A stretch of DNA of 64,000 nt from the NCBI GenBank assembly GCA_050946375.1, contig JBMNUT010000012.1:1-64000 (forward strand). The letters are read 5' to 3'. Of this stretch, positions 48,555 through 58,032 are shown in pieces. Both the position numbers and the translations under genes were made by a program. The notes under the pieces are model-generated. The model was not told the origin of the DNA, searched no databases, and saw nothing but the letters and a program-made list of their open reading frames with translations. This DNA comes from UBA1794 sp050946375. Lineage in GTDB: Bacteria; Bacteroidota; Bacteroidia; Bacteroidales; Bacteroidaceae. How positions within the stretch are numbered: position 1 is the first letter of the stretch; each line of letters opens with the position of its first letter.

Positions 48555-49589
48555 ATGAAAACCCTATTAAAAAACTTATTTAAAGTCGCTTTCCCGTTTA
48601 TTTTTGGAGGAATTATTCTCTGGTGGGTTTATCGTGATTTCGATTTCTCCCAGGCTTTGCAGGCATTGTGGCAGATGAATTGGTTTTGGATGTTCGCCTC
48701 CTGGGCATTCGAAGTCCTGAGTCATGTACTTCGCGGCCTGCGCTGGCGTCAGACGCTGGAGCCCTTGGGAGTTCGTCCGCGCAAAGGCAACTGCATCAAT
48801 GCCATCTTTTTTTCCTATGCTTCCAATTTTGTCATTCCCCGGCTGGGCGAGGTGTCGCGTTGCGGGGTGCTGGCCAAGTACGACGGAGTGTCGTTTACGA
48901 AATCCTTGGGCACGGTGGTTACGGAGCGCCTTGTGGATGGCCTGATTCTGGGGGCGATGATATTTTCCATACTGATGCTTCAGGCCGACATATTCACCCG
49001 TTTTTTTAATCGCACGGGGACGAACCTGCAGGAAATAGAAGACTTCTTTACTTCTTCGGCCTTCTGGATTATGGTTGTATGTGCCGTGGCCATATTGGCC
49101 CTGCTGTTCTTCCTGATTCGTTCGCTGTCCTTTTTTCAAAAAGTGCGGGCGCTTTTCCGCAATTTATGGGAGGGGATTCTGTCGTTGCGCAAGGTGCATA
49201 ACCTGCCTCTCTTCGTGTTTTTGTCGGTAGCGATATGGGGTTGCTATTTTCTGCAGTTCTATTTGCCGTTTTTCTGCTTCAATTCTACCGCGCAGCTGTC
49301 CCTGCCTGCGGCTTTGACTATCTTCGCTGCGGGCAGTGTGGCCGTGATTGTGCCTACGCCCAACGGGGCCGGGTCGTGGCATTTTGCCATTATCAGCATG
49401 ATGTTGCTCTACGGCGTTCCGGAAGAGGAAGCCGGCTCGTTTGCCCTGATAGTGCATGGCAGTCAGACGCTTATGCTGATATTGCTCGGAGTATGGTCGC
49501 TGATAGCCCTTCCCCTTACGAACGGGAAAAGGCAGAGTGCGTCGGCACCCGTTTCTCCGCAGGGTTCTCAGGACGAAGCAAAGGGCTGA
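48555..49589 (+). CDS. Lysylphosphatidylglycerol synthase transmembrane-domain protein (UPF0104)
   Basis: 344-aa polytopic inner-membrane protein with about 7-8 helices, matching the flippase-like membrane half of MprF/AglD (UPF0104). Features are GLRWRQTLEPLG, the FFSYASNFVIPRLGEVSRCGVLAKY block and VPTPNGAGSWHF with a nearby E. The catalytic lysyltransferase domain of MprF is absent. Probably moves or modifies lipid-linked substrates; the substrate is unknown. Divergent from rsmA. Confidence 0.88.
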   Translation: MKTLLKNLFKVAFPFIFGGIILWWVYRDFDFSQALQALWQMNWFWMFASWAFEVLSHVLRGLRWRQTLEPLGVRPRKGNCINAIFFSYASNFVIPRLGEVSRCGVLAKYDGVSFTKSLGTVVTERLVDGLILGAMIFSILMLQADIFTRFFNRTGTNLQEIEDFFTSSAFWIMVVCAVAILALLFFLIRSLSFFQKVRALFRNLWEGILSLRKVHNLPLFVFLSVAIWGCYFLQFYLPFFCFNSTAQLSLPAALTIFAAGSVAVIVPTPNGAGSWHFAIISMMLLYGVPEEEAGSFALIVHGSQTLMLILLGVWSLIALPLTNGKRQSASAPVSPQGSQDEAKG

Positions 49590-49703
49590 TTACGCGCTCG
49601 ATGCCGTCTTTCTAATGTTATTCTTGTCTCTTGTGTAGAAACTGCTGCCTGGAAATAGGTGCGGACGGGGTACGCGGGATTCCGTTTATTATTCTGTTTC
49701 TCC

Positions 49704-50564
49704 TTATGCGGGCATGCCTTCCTTGGGAGACGGGTGTGCCCCCTGCCGGGCCAGTTGCGACAGAATGTAGTAGAAGCCTCCGGTTGTCGCATACAGACAT
49801 GCCAGGCAGTAAACCAGATTTTTAAGCAGACTGCAGAAAAAGAACAGAACGGGATAGTAGCCGGGCAGCAGGTCTTCTTCTATTCCGCTTTGGGCGGCGT
49901 AGACCGATGCGGTCTGATTGGCCAGAGATACTAATAAATAAGGTATGCCGCTGATGAAGATACAGAGAAGGGCCAATACGACCATGATGAAAAATGCGCC
50001 GAAAAAGCGGGCCCAGTAGCGGCTTCCCGTACGAAAGCCTTCTTTCAGTGCTTCTTTGAACGTGCTTTTCTTTTGTCCGGCTTCTTTCTTTATCAGATAG
50101 ATGAAAAGGAAGAGGAAAAGCGGTATGTACGAATAGAAGAAAACCGGCAGGGTAATAATGCCCACGAGTACGGTGAAACCGTAGGCGGGCAATAGCCTGG
50201 TGAAGCGGGCTGCCGTTTGTCTGGTCAGGTTTTTCCAGGTAATGGCCGTTGGGGAAGTGGCCTTGGAAATGACTAACGTATAGGAGAGCGAAAAGAGGTA
50301 AAGCGCAAGCAGCAGCGAGACGAGAAATGTGGCAATCGAGATGCTCAGGTCTGCGATGCTGGGGGCTGTGTTTTCCGGTCTGAGGACGAAGTGGACGAGT
50401 GTTTCCCGCAGGGCGAAGTCGCCCAATGTGAACAGCAGTACACAAGGAAGGCATGCGCAGAGAATCGGTGCGATGCTTGATGTGAACGAATGCAGGGGAA
50501 GCGACAGGGTTTGTTTCAGCGTTTTCTTTTCTAAGGGTATGGGTATTTGTTCCAAAAGTTCCAT
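49704..50564 (-). CDS. Polytopic membrane protein of unknown function
   Basis: 286-aa protein with about six hydrophobic helices (around 30-50, 72-98, 130-160, 190-215, 238-262 and neighbouring stretches), a cytosolic Lys-rich loop (KKEAGQKKSTFKEALKEGF) and a short polar tail. The layout resembles stand-alone DUF4013-like or glycerophosphoryl-domain-like membrane proteins, but I cannot assign a family. It converges with the UPF0104 gene (114 bp apart) and diverges from the oxidoreductase gene. Confidence 0.75.
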   Translation of the reverse strand: MELLEQIPIPLEKKTLKQTLSLPLHSFTSSIAPILCACLPCVLLFTLGDFALRETLVHFVLRPENTAPSIADLSISIATFLVSLLLALYLFSLSYTLVISKATSPTAITWKNLTRQTAARFTRLLPAYGFTVLVGIITLPVFFYSYIPLFLFLFIYLIKKEAGQKKSTFKEALKEGFRTGSRYWARFFGAFFIMVVLALLCIFISGIPYLLVSLANQTASVYAAQSGIEEDLLPGYYPVLFFFCSLLKNLVYCLACLYATTGGFYYILSQLARQGAHPSPKEGMPA

Positions 50565-50615
50565 AGTTCAGCTTGTCTATGCCTATAAGATGGGGCGAAA
50601 TTAGGAGAAAAACAA

Positions 50616-50623
50616 TACATTTG
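50616..50623 (+). promoter_or_regulatory. -7 element for the Gfo/Idh gene
   Basis: TACATTTG, exact match, 25 bp before the ATG at 50648. Confidence 0.6.
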
Positions 50624-50647
50624 CAAGTGAATTGTTACTAAAAAAAG

Positions 50648-51640
50648 ATGAAGTGGTTAGAACAAATAAATTGGGGATTTGTCGGATGCGGTGAGGTGAC
50701 GGCCAAAAAGAGCGGTCCGGCTTTTAACAAAATCCCGGGAAGCAAAGTGGTGGCAGTCATGAGCCGCGACGGTGAGAAAGCAAAGCGTTATGCCGAACAG
50801 CGGGGCATTCCGCGCTGGTATTCCGATGCTACGGAATTGATTAACGACCCGGAAGTGAACGCGGTCTATATCGCAACGCCTCCGTCTTCGCATGCCACTT
50901 ATGCCATCATGGCGATGAAAGCCGGAAAACCGTGCTATATAGAGAAGCCGATGTGCAGCACCTATGAAGAATGTACGCGCGTGAATCGTATTTCCCAGGA
51001 AACGGGTGTTCCCTGTTTCGTGGCTTATTATCGGCGTTTCTTGCCTTATTTCCAGCAGGTCAAGCATCTGGTGGACATGCAGGCCATAGGGCGTACCATA
51101 AACGTGCAGGTGCGTCTGGCCCAGCCGCCTCGCGATTTGGACTACAACAGCAACAACCTGCCCTGGCGTCTGCAGCCTGACATCGCAGGCGGTGGCTACT
51201 TTTACGACCTGGCTTCCCATCAGATCGATTTGCTGCAGGACATGTTTGGCTGCATCATACAGGCCGAAGGCTTCAAGACCAACCTGGGCGGAATCTACAA
51301 GACGACGGAAGATACGGTGAGTGCCTGCTTCCAGTTTGAAAACGGGCTGGTCGGTTCCGGTTCGTGGTGCTTCGTTGCCCACGAGTCGGCCAAGGAGGAC
51401 CGGATTGAAATCATCGGCGACCGGGGAATGATCAGCTTCTCGACTTTTTGTTTCGACCCGGTGGAATTGCACACGGAGAAAGGCCAGGAACTGCTTCCGG
51501 TGGAGAATCCGCAGTTTGTGCAGGAGCCTTTGATTGAGTTGGTCGTACATCATTTGCAGGGGAAGGCGGTTTGTCCGGTAGACGGCCTTACCGCTACGAC
51601 GACAAACTGGGTGATGGACAAAATTCTGGGTAAACTGTAG
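50648..51640 (+). CDS. Gfo/Idh/MocA-family oxidoreductase
   Basis: NAD(P)-dependent sugar or sugar-derivative dehydrogenase, cytosolic (no signal peptide). 330 aa with the Rossmann motif GFVGCGEVT (10-18), EKPM (99-102; conserved Lys100) and a C-terminal substrate domain with GGGYFYDLASHQIDLL, where the His is the usual catalytic residue. It may act on the same sugar pathway as the GH127 gene about 200 bp downstream; that link is inference from position only. Confidence 0.9.
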   Translation: MKWLEQINWGFVGCGEVTAKKSGPAFNKIPGSKVVAVMSRDGEKAKRYAEQRGIPRWYSDATELINDPEVNAVYIATPPSSHATYAIMAMKAGKPCYIEKPMCSTYEECTRVNRISQETGVPCFVAYYRRFLPYFQQVKHLVDMQAIGRTINVQVRLAQPPRDLDYNSNNLPWRLQPDIAGGGYFYDLASHQIDLLQDMFGCIIQAEGFKTNLGGIYKTTEDTVSACFQFENGLVGSGSWCFVAHESAKEDRIEIIGDRGMISFSTFCFDPVELHTEKGQELLPVENPQFVQEPLIELVVHHLQGKAVCPVDGLTATTTNWVMDKILGKL

Positions 51641-51734
51641 AATATGACCTCTGAATGGCGTGCGCGATGGTCTGGGAAGCCTTTTTTTAGTTAAAGTAGG
51701 CTTTCGCGTATAACCGCTATGGAAATCTTAGAAA

Positions 51735-51778
51735 AGTACTTGCACTTTTTCCAAAAAAATACAGTACTTTTGCAGAAT
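51735..51778. repeat. Two 22-bp units, the second carrying the GH127 promoter -7 element
   Basis: Units 51735-51756 (AGTACTTGCACTTTTTC...) and 51757-51778. The -7 match TACTTTTG at 51765-51772 falls on the CTTTT core of unit 2, 76 bp before the GH127 ATG. Confidence 0.6.
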
Positions 51779-51848
51779 AACGCAGAGTCTAAATTTGGAT
51801 TACTCCAGCTGAATTGCTTAAACAAGACTTTTAAAACCTACAAATCTG

Positions 51849-54257
51849 ATGAACAAATTTCTGATTGCAGCCTTGGTGACTTCCGTAACATGCGGAGCAG
51901 GGGCACAAGAAAAAAGCAGTTTGCATGGCTACCCCATTGACCCTGTCCCTTTTACGTCGGTGAAAGTGACGGACAACTTCTGGGGACAACGCTTGCAGGC
52001 CAGTCGTGAAGTAACAATTCCCCTTGCTTTTAGCAAATGTGAGGAAACGGGTCGTTACGAAAACTTCGTAAAAGCCGCTCATCCCAGTGACGATTATAAA
52101 GTCGAGGGCTACTCTTTTGATGATACGGATGTGTATAAGACCATCGAGGGAGCAAGTTATTTGCTTCAGACCTATCCCGATGAAAAACTGGAAGCCTACA
52201 TCGACAGCGTGATAGACATCATGGCCGCAGCCCAGGAGCCTGACGGTTATCTCTACACCGCCCGTACGATGAATCCCAAGCACCCCCATGCATGGGCCGG
52301 CAGCAAGCGTTGGGAAAAAGTGGAAGACCTCAGCCACGAATTTTATAACCTGGGTCACATGATAGAAGGTGCGATTGCTTACTATCAGGCTACGGGTAAA
52401 CGTAAATTCCTGGATATCGCTATCCGTTATGCCGACTGCGTTTGCCGCGAAGTAGGCCCCAATCCCGGCCAGGTGGTGCGTGTTCCCGGTCACCAGATTG
52501 CGGAAATGGCTTTGTCCAAGCTCTATCTCGTTACGGGCGACAAGAAGTATTTGGACGAAGCGAAGTTCTTCCTGGACATGCGCGGCAAGACTTCGGTGAG
52601 AACGGAGTACAGCCAGTCGCACAAGCCGGTGCTGGAACAGGATGAGGCCGTAGGGCATGCCGTTCGCGCGGGGTACATGTATTCCGGTATGGCGGACGTG
52701 GCTGCCTTGACGGGTGACTCTTCCTACATCAAGGCGATTGACCGCATCTGGGACAATATCGTGACGAAGAAATATTATATTACCGGCGGTGTCGGCGCTA
52801 CTGCCAGCGGCGAGGCTTATGGCAAGAACTACGAACTGCCCAACATGTCGGCTTATTGCGAGACTTGTGCTGCCATCAGTATCGTATATCTGAACCACCG
52901 TCTTTTCCTCTTGCATGGCGATTCCAAGTATTACGACGTATTGGAGCGTACCTTGTATAATGGCGTGCTCTCCGGAATCTCGCTCGATGGAGGTACTTTC
53001 TTCTATCCCAATCCGCTGCAGTCCATGGGTCAGCACCAGCGTCAGCCGTGGTTCGGTTGTGCCTGTTGCCCGTCGAACGCATGTCGCTTCATCCCCTCCG
53101 TGCCGGGTTATGTGTATGCCGTGAAGAACCAGAGCCTGTATGTGAACTTGTTCATGAGCAATACGGCGTCTATGGAAGTAGGCGGTAAGAAAGTGACCAT
53201 CGCTCAGGAGGCAAATTATCCCTGGAGCGGCGACATTACTCTGACCGTCAGCCCCAAACGCAGCCAGCAGTTTGCACTCAAGGTGCGTGTGCCGAGTTGG
53301 GTAAAGGGTGAGCCGGTGCCGGGCAGCACCTTGTATCGTTACAACGACGGCAAGCAACTTTCTTACAAGATAACGGTGAACGGCGAACAAGTAGGCTCGC
53401 TCACCGAGGATGGTTACTACACAATTGACCGCAAGTGGAAGAAGGGTGACAAGGTAGAGGTACATTTCGACATGGAACCGCGTACCGTAAAAGCCAATGC
53501 ACGTGTAGAAGCCGACCGCGGACGTATCTCCATTGAGCGTGGTCCTATTGTCTATTGTGCAGAGTGGCCGGACAATGATTTCGACGTGCTGACGGTTCTG
53601 ATGAGCCGCGAGCCTAAATTCTCCGTAGTCGACGGCAAGGTGCTGACTTATCCGGTGAAGGACATTACTTCTCAGGCACAGGTTTTGCGCTATGACGAAG
53701 AGGGCATGCTGGCAACCGACAGAGTAACGTTGACGATGATACCTTATTATTCTTGGGCACACCGCGGAAGCGGCAACATGGCCGTATGGCTTCCGGATGA
53801 CGTAAGCGCAGTAACGCCGAAAGCTCAGCCGACTATTGCCTCGACGAGTAAGGTGTCCTGCTCGAAACGCGTGGGCTCGCTCAGCTCCTTGTCGGACGGT
53901 TTGATTCCGAAGGATGCCGACGACCGTACGATGCCCTACATGCATTGGTGGCCGAACAAGGGCACGGAAGAGTGGGTACAATATACTTTCCCGGAGCAGA
54001 TGACCGTTTCTTCTTGCGAAGTGTACTGGTTTGACGATGCTCCTTGGGGAGAAACACGTGTTCCCAAGTACTGGAAGGTACAATACCAGGATGCTTCCGG
54101 CAACTGGGTGGATGTGGCTGAGCCTTCTGCTTATGGGGTAGAGCGCGGTTCGGTGAATGTTGTGAAGTTTACTCCGGTGAAGACCGGCGCTCTCCGCCTG
54201 CTGATTCAGCTGCAGGACAAGTATGCTGCCGGTATCTCCGAGTGGGCTATCAAATAA
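51849..54257 (+). CDS. GH127 beta-L-arabinofuranosidase-like protein (DUF1680) with F5/8-type C-terminal domain
   Basis: Exported glycoside hydrolase (signal peptide 1-20, CGAGAQ). The (alpha/alpha)6 barrel has the GH127 zinc-thiolate active site: Glu322 in GEAYG, Glu338 and Cys340 in AYCETCAA, and the double Cys406-Cys407 in FGCACCPSN, one of which is the nucleophile in characterised members. The C-terminal ~140 residues (EWVQYTFPEQMTVSSCEVYW; GALRLLIQL) look like an F5/8-type C carbohydrate-binding domain. 802 aa. Characterised GH127 enzymes release L-arabinofuranose from plant or glycoprotein chains; the substrate here is not shown. A hairpin terminator follows. Confidence 0.92.
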   Translation: MNKFLIAALVTSVTCGAGAQEKSSLHGYPIDPVPFTSVKVTDNFWGQRLQASREVTIPLAFSKCEETGRYENFVKAAHPSDDYKVEGYSFDDTDVYKTIEGASYLLQTYPDEKLEAYIDSVIDIMAAAQEPDGYLYTARTMNPKHPHAWAGSKRWEKVEDLSHEFYNLGHMIEGAIAYYQATGKRKFLDIAIRYADCVCREVGPNPGQVVRVPGHQIAEMALSKLYLVTGDKKYLDEAKFFLDMRGKTSVRTEYSQSHKPVLEQDEAVGHAVRAGYMYSGMADVAALTGDSSYIKAIDRIWDNIVTKKYYITGGVGATASGEAYGKNYELPNMSAYCETCAAISIVYLNHRLFLLHGDSKYYDVLERTLYNGVLSGISLDGGTFFYPNPLQSMGQHQRQPWFGCACCPSNACRFIPSVPGYVYAVKNQSLYVNLFMSNTASMEVGGKKVTIAQEANYPWSGDITLTVSPKRSQQFALKVRVPSWVKGEPVPGSTLYRYNDGKQLSYKITVNGEQVGSLTEDGYYTIDRKWKKGDKVEVHFDMEPRTVKANARVEADRGRISIERGPIVYCAEWPDNDFDVLTVLMSREPKFSVVDGKVLTYPVKDITSQAQVLRYDEEGMLATDRVTLTMIPYYSWAHRGSGNMAVWLPDDVSAVTPKAQPTIASTSKVSCSKRVGSLSSLSDGLIPKDADDRTMPYMHWWPNKGTEEWVQYTFPEQMTVSSCEVYWFDDAPWGETRVPKYWKVQYQDASGNWVDVAEPSAYGVERGSVNVVKFTPVKTGALRLLIQLQDKYAAGISEWAIK

Positions 54258-54301
54258 CCGATGCGTGGCGATCTGATTGAAAATATAATTCAGTGAAGTA
54301 G

Positions 54302-54350
54302 AAGAGAAGTAAGTGCCGGGCTTTTTCTGAGCTTGGGATTTACTTCTCTT
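54302..54350 (+). terminator. Terminator after GH127
   Basis: AAGAGAAGTAA (54302-54312) and its complement (54340-54350), with a 27-base loop that includes a GTGCCGGG stretch. Confidence 0.65.
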
Positions 54351-54376
54351 TAAACGGAAAAAATAAGATTAAGAGT

Positions 54377-56524
54377 ATGATGAAATTAAAGACAAAAGCA
54401 TTGTTTTTGTTTGCCGCTGCGACTTTGTGTCCGGCGATGCAACTGTTTCCACAGGGAACGGTGGAAGATTACAAAAGAGCCTTTGCCGCAGCTCAGACGT
54501 ACAGTAATGACAAGATTCTGGGCAATGCGAGCAATATTCAGTGGAACGGCGATGAACACCGTTTCTGGTACACCACGAATACGGCCGACGGCTTGTCGTA
54601 TGTGGTCGTAGATGCCGACAATAAGACGCGCGCCTCGTATAAAACGATGGAAGAGGTGCGTACAGCGCTGAATATCCCTGCTCCCGAGGAGGAGCGCCGC
54701 CGCGGTCCGCGCCGTCCGCAGAAGCACTGGATGGTGACCGACCCGGAGAATGAGGGCGGTCCCGTCAAGAGTCCGGACGGAAAGATGGAAGCCTATGTGA
54801 AAAACTACAATCTGTATGTGCGTAATCTGGAGACCAAAGAGGAACGCGCCTTGACGAACGACGGCGGATTGGGCTTCTATTATTCTTGTTACATCAGTTG
54901 GTCGCCCGACGGGAAGAAGCTCACGGCCAACAAGCTGCGCCGCGCTGAGAAACATTATGTGAGCTTCGTGGAGTCTTCGCCTGCCGATCAACTTCAACCC
55001 AAGCTCCACACGATGGAATACTGCAAGCCGGGTGATGAAGTGGACTACCACGAGCCGCGGATTGTGAATCTGGAAACCGGTGAGGTCATTGCTCCTTCTA
55101 CCGAACTCTTCAGCCACCAATATTCTTTGAGCACGCCTTATTGGTCACAGGACAGCAAGGCTGTTTATTTTGAGTACAATGAACGCGGACATAAGGTGTA
55201 CCGTTTGTTGGAACTCTCTGCTGAAACCGGAAAAGTGCGTCCGGTCGTAGAGGAAACAAGCGACAAGTTTGTCAATTATAGCCGCCTCTATCGCCAATTC
55301 ATCAACGGCGGTAAGGAACTCCTCTGGACCAGTGAGCGCGACAACCACAACCATATTTATCTTTATGATGTGGCTACCGGAAAAGTAAAGCGCCAAATTA
55401 CCAAAGGCGAGTGGTATGTTCGTCAGATTCTGCGCGTCGATGAAGAAAACGGTGTGATTTACTTCACGGCAAACGGCATGCGTTCGGACGAAGACCCCTA
55501 TCTGCTCTATTATTACCGCATCGGTTTGGACGGAAAGAACCTCGTTTGTCTGACGCCGGAAGAGGGAAACCATTCTGCCCGCTTCTCCTCTGACTGGAAA
55601 TACCTGGTCGATACATATTCGAAGGCCGATGTTCCGCCTGTAACCGAGTTGCGCGATGCCGAGACCGGCAAGCTGGTTATGTCGTTGGAGAAGGCTGATA
55701 TCTCCAAACTCCTGGCCGCTGGCTGGAAAGCGCCTGAGGTTTTCCACGCTCCGGGCCGTGATGGCAAGACGGAGATGTGGGGAATCATACAAAGGCCTTC
55801 CAATTTTGACCCGAACAAGAAGTATCCGATCATCGAATACATCTATTCCGGCCCGGGCGATGCCTATGTTCCCAAATCTTTCATCCCCTATAACTGGACA
55901 ACCACGGCGCTTGCTGAAATTGGCTTTATCGTAGTTCAGCTGGACGCTATGGGTACGAGCTATCGCTCCAAGGAATTTGAGGAAGTATGCTATAAGAATC
56001 TGAAAGATGCCGGCCTGCCTGACCGTATGGAGTGGATAAAGGCTGCAGCGAAGAAGTACCCGTATATGGATATCGACCGCGTCGGCATTTACGGCTGCTC
56101 GGCCGGTGGACAGGAAAGTACGGCTGCCGTGCTTCAGTACCCCGACTTCTATAAGGCTGCTTACAGCGCTTGTGGCTGCCACGACAACCGGATGGATAAA
56201 ATCTGGTGGAACGAGCAATGGATGGGCTACCCCATCGACAGCTCTTACGTGGCATGCAGCAACGTGGAGATGGCACACAAACTGCGCGTTCCCTTGATGC
56301 TGGTAGTGGGTGAGATGGACGATAATGTCGACCCGGCCAGCACGATGCAGGTGGTTAATGCGCTGATTAAGGCCAACAAGGACTTCGATTTGCTGGTAAT
56401 CCCCGGCGCAAGACACACGATGGGTGAAGCCTATGGCGAGCACAAGCGTTACGATTTCTTTGTAGAGAACCTGATGGGTAAATTCCCGCCCAAGTGGAGC
56501 GAGTTTTCCAAGGACGCGAAATAA
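54377..56524 (+). CDS. Exported S9 prolyl oligopeptidase family (DPP-IV-like) peptidase
   Basis: Serine exopeptidase of family S9B, probably dipeptidyl-peptidase-like, periplasmic or surface. Signal peptide about 1-25; beta-propeller about 40-460; alpha/beta-hydrolase about 470-715. The triad is Ser575 (IYGCSAGGQ), Asp648 (GEMDDNVD) and His680 (PGARHTM). The nucleophile elbow is GCSAGG rather than the GWSYGG of classic DPP-IV, and a Pro/Arg-rich stretch (EEERRRGPRRPQ) interrupts the propeller. 715 aa. Second ATG (54380) possible. Specificity is not certain. Confidence 0.92.
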   Translation: MMKLKTKALFLFAAATLCPAMQLFPQGTVEDYKRAFAAAQTYSNDKILGNASNIQWNGDEHRFWYTTNTADGLSYVVVDADNKTRASYKTMEEVRTALNIPAPEEERRRGPRRPQKHWMVTDPENEGGPVKSPDGKMEAYVKNYNLYVRNLETKEERALTNDGGLGFYYSCYISWSPDGKKLTANKLRRAEKHYVSFVESSPADQLQPKLHTMEYCKPGDEVDYHEPRIVNLETGEVIAPSTELFSHQYSLSTPYWSQDSKAVYFEYNERGHKVYRLLELSAETGKVRPVVEETSDKFVNYSRLYRQFINGGKELLWTSERDNHNHIYLYDVATGKVKRQITKGEWYVRQILRVDEENGVIYFTANGMRSDEDPYLLYYYRIGLDGKNLVCLTPEEGNHSARFSSDWKYLVDTYSKADVPPVTELRDAETGKLVMSLEKADISKLLAAGWKAPEVFHAPGRDGKTEMWGIIQRPSNFDPNKKYPIIEYIYSGPGDAYVPKSFIPYNWTTTALAEIGFIVVQLDAMGTSYRSKEFEEVCYKNLKDAGLPDRMEWIKAAAKKYPYMDIDRVGIYGCSAGGQESTAAVLQYPDFYKAAYSACGCHDNRMDKIWWNEQWMGYPIDSSYVACSNVEMAHKLRVPLMLVVGEMDDNVDPASTMQVVNALIKANKDFDLLVIPGARHTMGEAYGEHKRYDFFVENLMGKFPPKWSEFSKDAK

Positions 56525-56572
56525 GGCGGAAAGTTCTCTCCTGAAACGGAGAAGTAACCCTCCCTGATATTG

Positions 56573-56612
56573 AAAACGCGGCAATTCCGAACCGGAGTTA
56601 CCGCGTTTTTTT
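56573..56612 (+). terminator. Terminator after the S9 peptidase gene
   Basis: AAAACGCGG (56573-56581) pairs with CCGCGTTTT (56601-56609); an inner ATTCCG/CGGAGT stem and a T-run of seven complete it. Confidence 0.88.
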
Positions 56613-56724
56613 GTCCGTGTTCTGCTTCTTGGATTGGGGAGATGCTGTGAGGTAGCGGGTGTGTATGGGTGAATTTGTAACACGGTTGTAATGTGTATGT
56701 TATTTTAATACAATACTCTCCCCG

Positions 56725-56732
56725 TATTTTTG
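56725..56732 (+). promoter_or_regulatory. -7 element for the porin gene
   Basis: TATTTTTG, exact match, 28 bp before the ATG at 56760. Confidence 0.6.
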
Positions 56733-56759
56733 CGGCGAAATAAAGAACACACGACAGAT

Positions 56760-57836
56760 ATGATGAAAAAAAGAACTCGTGCCGTGCTTTCCTTGTGTTT
56801 GGCATTTGCCGGCGTGGCGGGTGTACAGGCTGCAGAGAGTGCTGCAGACTCAACGGAAAAGGTGAATTACATGCCCGAGATACATGGTACGGTTCGGGCC
56901 AAGTATGAATATCAGCCCGAAATATCTTCCGGACGTTTCGAAGTGCGCAACGCCCGTTTCAGTCTGACGGGCAACGTCGCTCGTTCCGTAAGTTATAAGG
57001 CGGAAATCGACCTCTCCGACGAAGGACAGATAAAGATGCTGGACGCGTATGCCCGGTTTAGCCCGTGGAGTAAAAAAGCCGTGAGCCGCAACGGCAAACT
57101 TTCGGTAGAAGGAGCCAACTTTACGATAGGCCAGATGCGCGTTCCCTTCACGATTGACGCTCACCGCTCGCCGCATCAGCAGTATTTTGCCAACCGTTCG
57201 TTTATCGCCAAGCAGGTGGGTAACGTGCGCGACGTAGGTGCTACGGTGGGAGCGCGTTTCGACGTCGGTTTCCCCATTGTGCTGGAAGCCGGTCTTTTCA
57301 ACGGTTCCGGACTTACGGAGCAGAAAGACTTCTGGACAGACCAGGTCAACTATTCGGCCAAGGCGCAGCTCCTTTTCGCACCGGGCTGGAACCTTACGCT
57401 GAGTACGCAGCACATCCGTCCCGACAGTATCGGTATTTATATGTACGACGCAGGCCTTTATTTCGAGCGGGCCGGCTGGCACGTGGAGGCGGAGTACCTC
57501 TTGAAGCATTATTCGCAGGATGCGTATGGCGATGTGCATGCCGTCGATGCTTTTGTCAGCTATACTTTGCCGCTGCGCAAGGTGTTCCACAGCATGAGCT
57601 TCCTGGGCCGTTATGATTACATGAGTGACCACAGCGACGGAACACGCGAGGATGGCATACTTGTTACCAATGATTATCGCCGTCAGCGCCTGACTGGAGG
57701 TATAACTTTGAGTATTAGGAAGCCGTTCCTTTCCGACATCCGGTTAAACTATGAGAAATATTTTTATCGGGAAGGAGCGATTCCTAAAGTTTCCGAGCAA
57801 GACAAAGTGGTCGTAGAGTTCATGGTCCGTTTCTAA
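56760..57836 (+). CDS. Porin O/P-like outer-membrane porin
   Basis: Outer-membrane beta-barrel of the phosphate-selective porin O/P family. Start 56760 or 56763 gives a signal peptide ending VQAAE; an in-frame upstream start (56730) lies on the -7 element and is rejected. The mature part alternates aromatic and polar residues in strands (RFEVRNARFSLTGNVA; FTIGQMRVPFTIDAHRS; YFYREGAIP) and ends in a C-terminal Phe (VEFMVRF), the usual barrel-assembly signal. 358-359 aa. Substrate is not known; family name does not prove phosphate selectivity. Confidence 0.88.
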   Translation: MMKKRTRAVLSLCLAFAGVAGVQAAESAADSTEKVNYMPEIHGTVRAKYEYQPEISSGRFEVRNARFSLTGNVARSVSYKAEIDLSDEGQIKMLDAYARFSPWSKKAVSRNGKLSVEGANFTIGQMRVPFTIDAHRSPHQQYFANRSFIAKQVGNVRDVGATVGARFDVGFPIVLEAGLFNGSGLTEQKDFWTDQVNYSAKAQLLFAPGWNLTLSTQHIRPDSIGIYMYDAGLYFERAGWHVEAEYLLKHYSQDAYGDVHAVDAFVSYTLPLRKVFHSMSFLGRYDYMSDHSDGTREDGILVTNDYRRQRLTGGITLSIRKPFLSDIRLNYEKYFYREGAIPKVSEQDKVVVEFMVRF

Positions 57837-57857
57837 GCCTTTGGGCGGTTGGAAAAA

Positions 57858-57901
57858 AGTACTGGGGGAAATTCCCGAAAGTACTGCATGAATTCTGTTT
57901 T
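57858..57901. repeat. Two 22-bp units after the porin gene
   Basis: Units 57858-57879 and 57880-57901 both begin AGTACTG; the first folds on GGGAAATTCCC. Confidence 0.6.
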
Positions 57902-57915
57902 TCTCTTGCATGAAT

Positions 57916-57965
57916 CGGAGCTGTGCCGAAGCGGTATTTCCGCAGGGCGCAGCTCCGGTTTCGTT
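57916..57965 (+). terminator. Terminator after the porin gene
   Basis: CGGAGCTGTGCC (57916-57927) pairs with GGCGCAGCTCCG (57946-57957) with one wobble, then GTTTCGTTTT. Confidence 0.8.
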
Positions 57966-58005
57966 TTGCCTTTGTCTTTTTGTTGGGGAACTGCGTAGCA
58001 TTCCG

Positions 58006-58013
58006 TATCTTTG
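58006..58013 (+). promoter_or_regulatory. -7 element for the CinA/PncC gene
   Basis: TATCTTTG, exact match, 20 bp before the ATG at 58033. Confidence 0.6.
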
Positions 58014-58032
58014 CTGGAAAGATAGTGAAACG

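Noticed and set aside
51831..54083. 750-codon antisense frame over GH127
   Set aside because: Shadow; the plus strand carries signal peptide and catalytic Cys/Glu.
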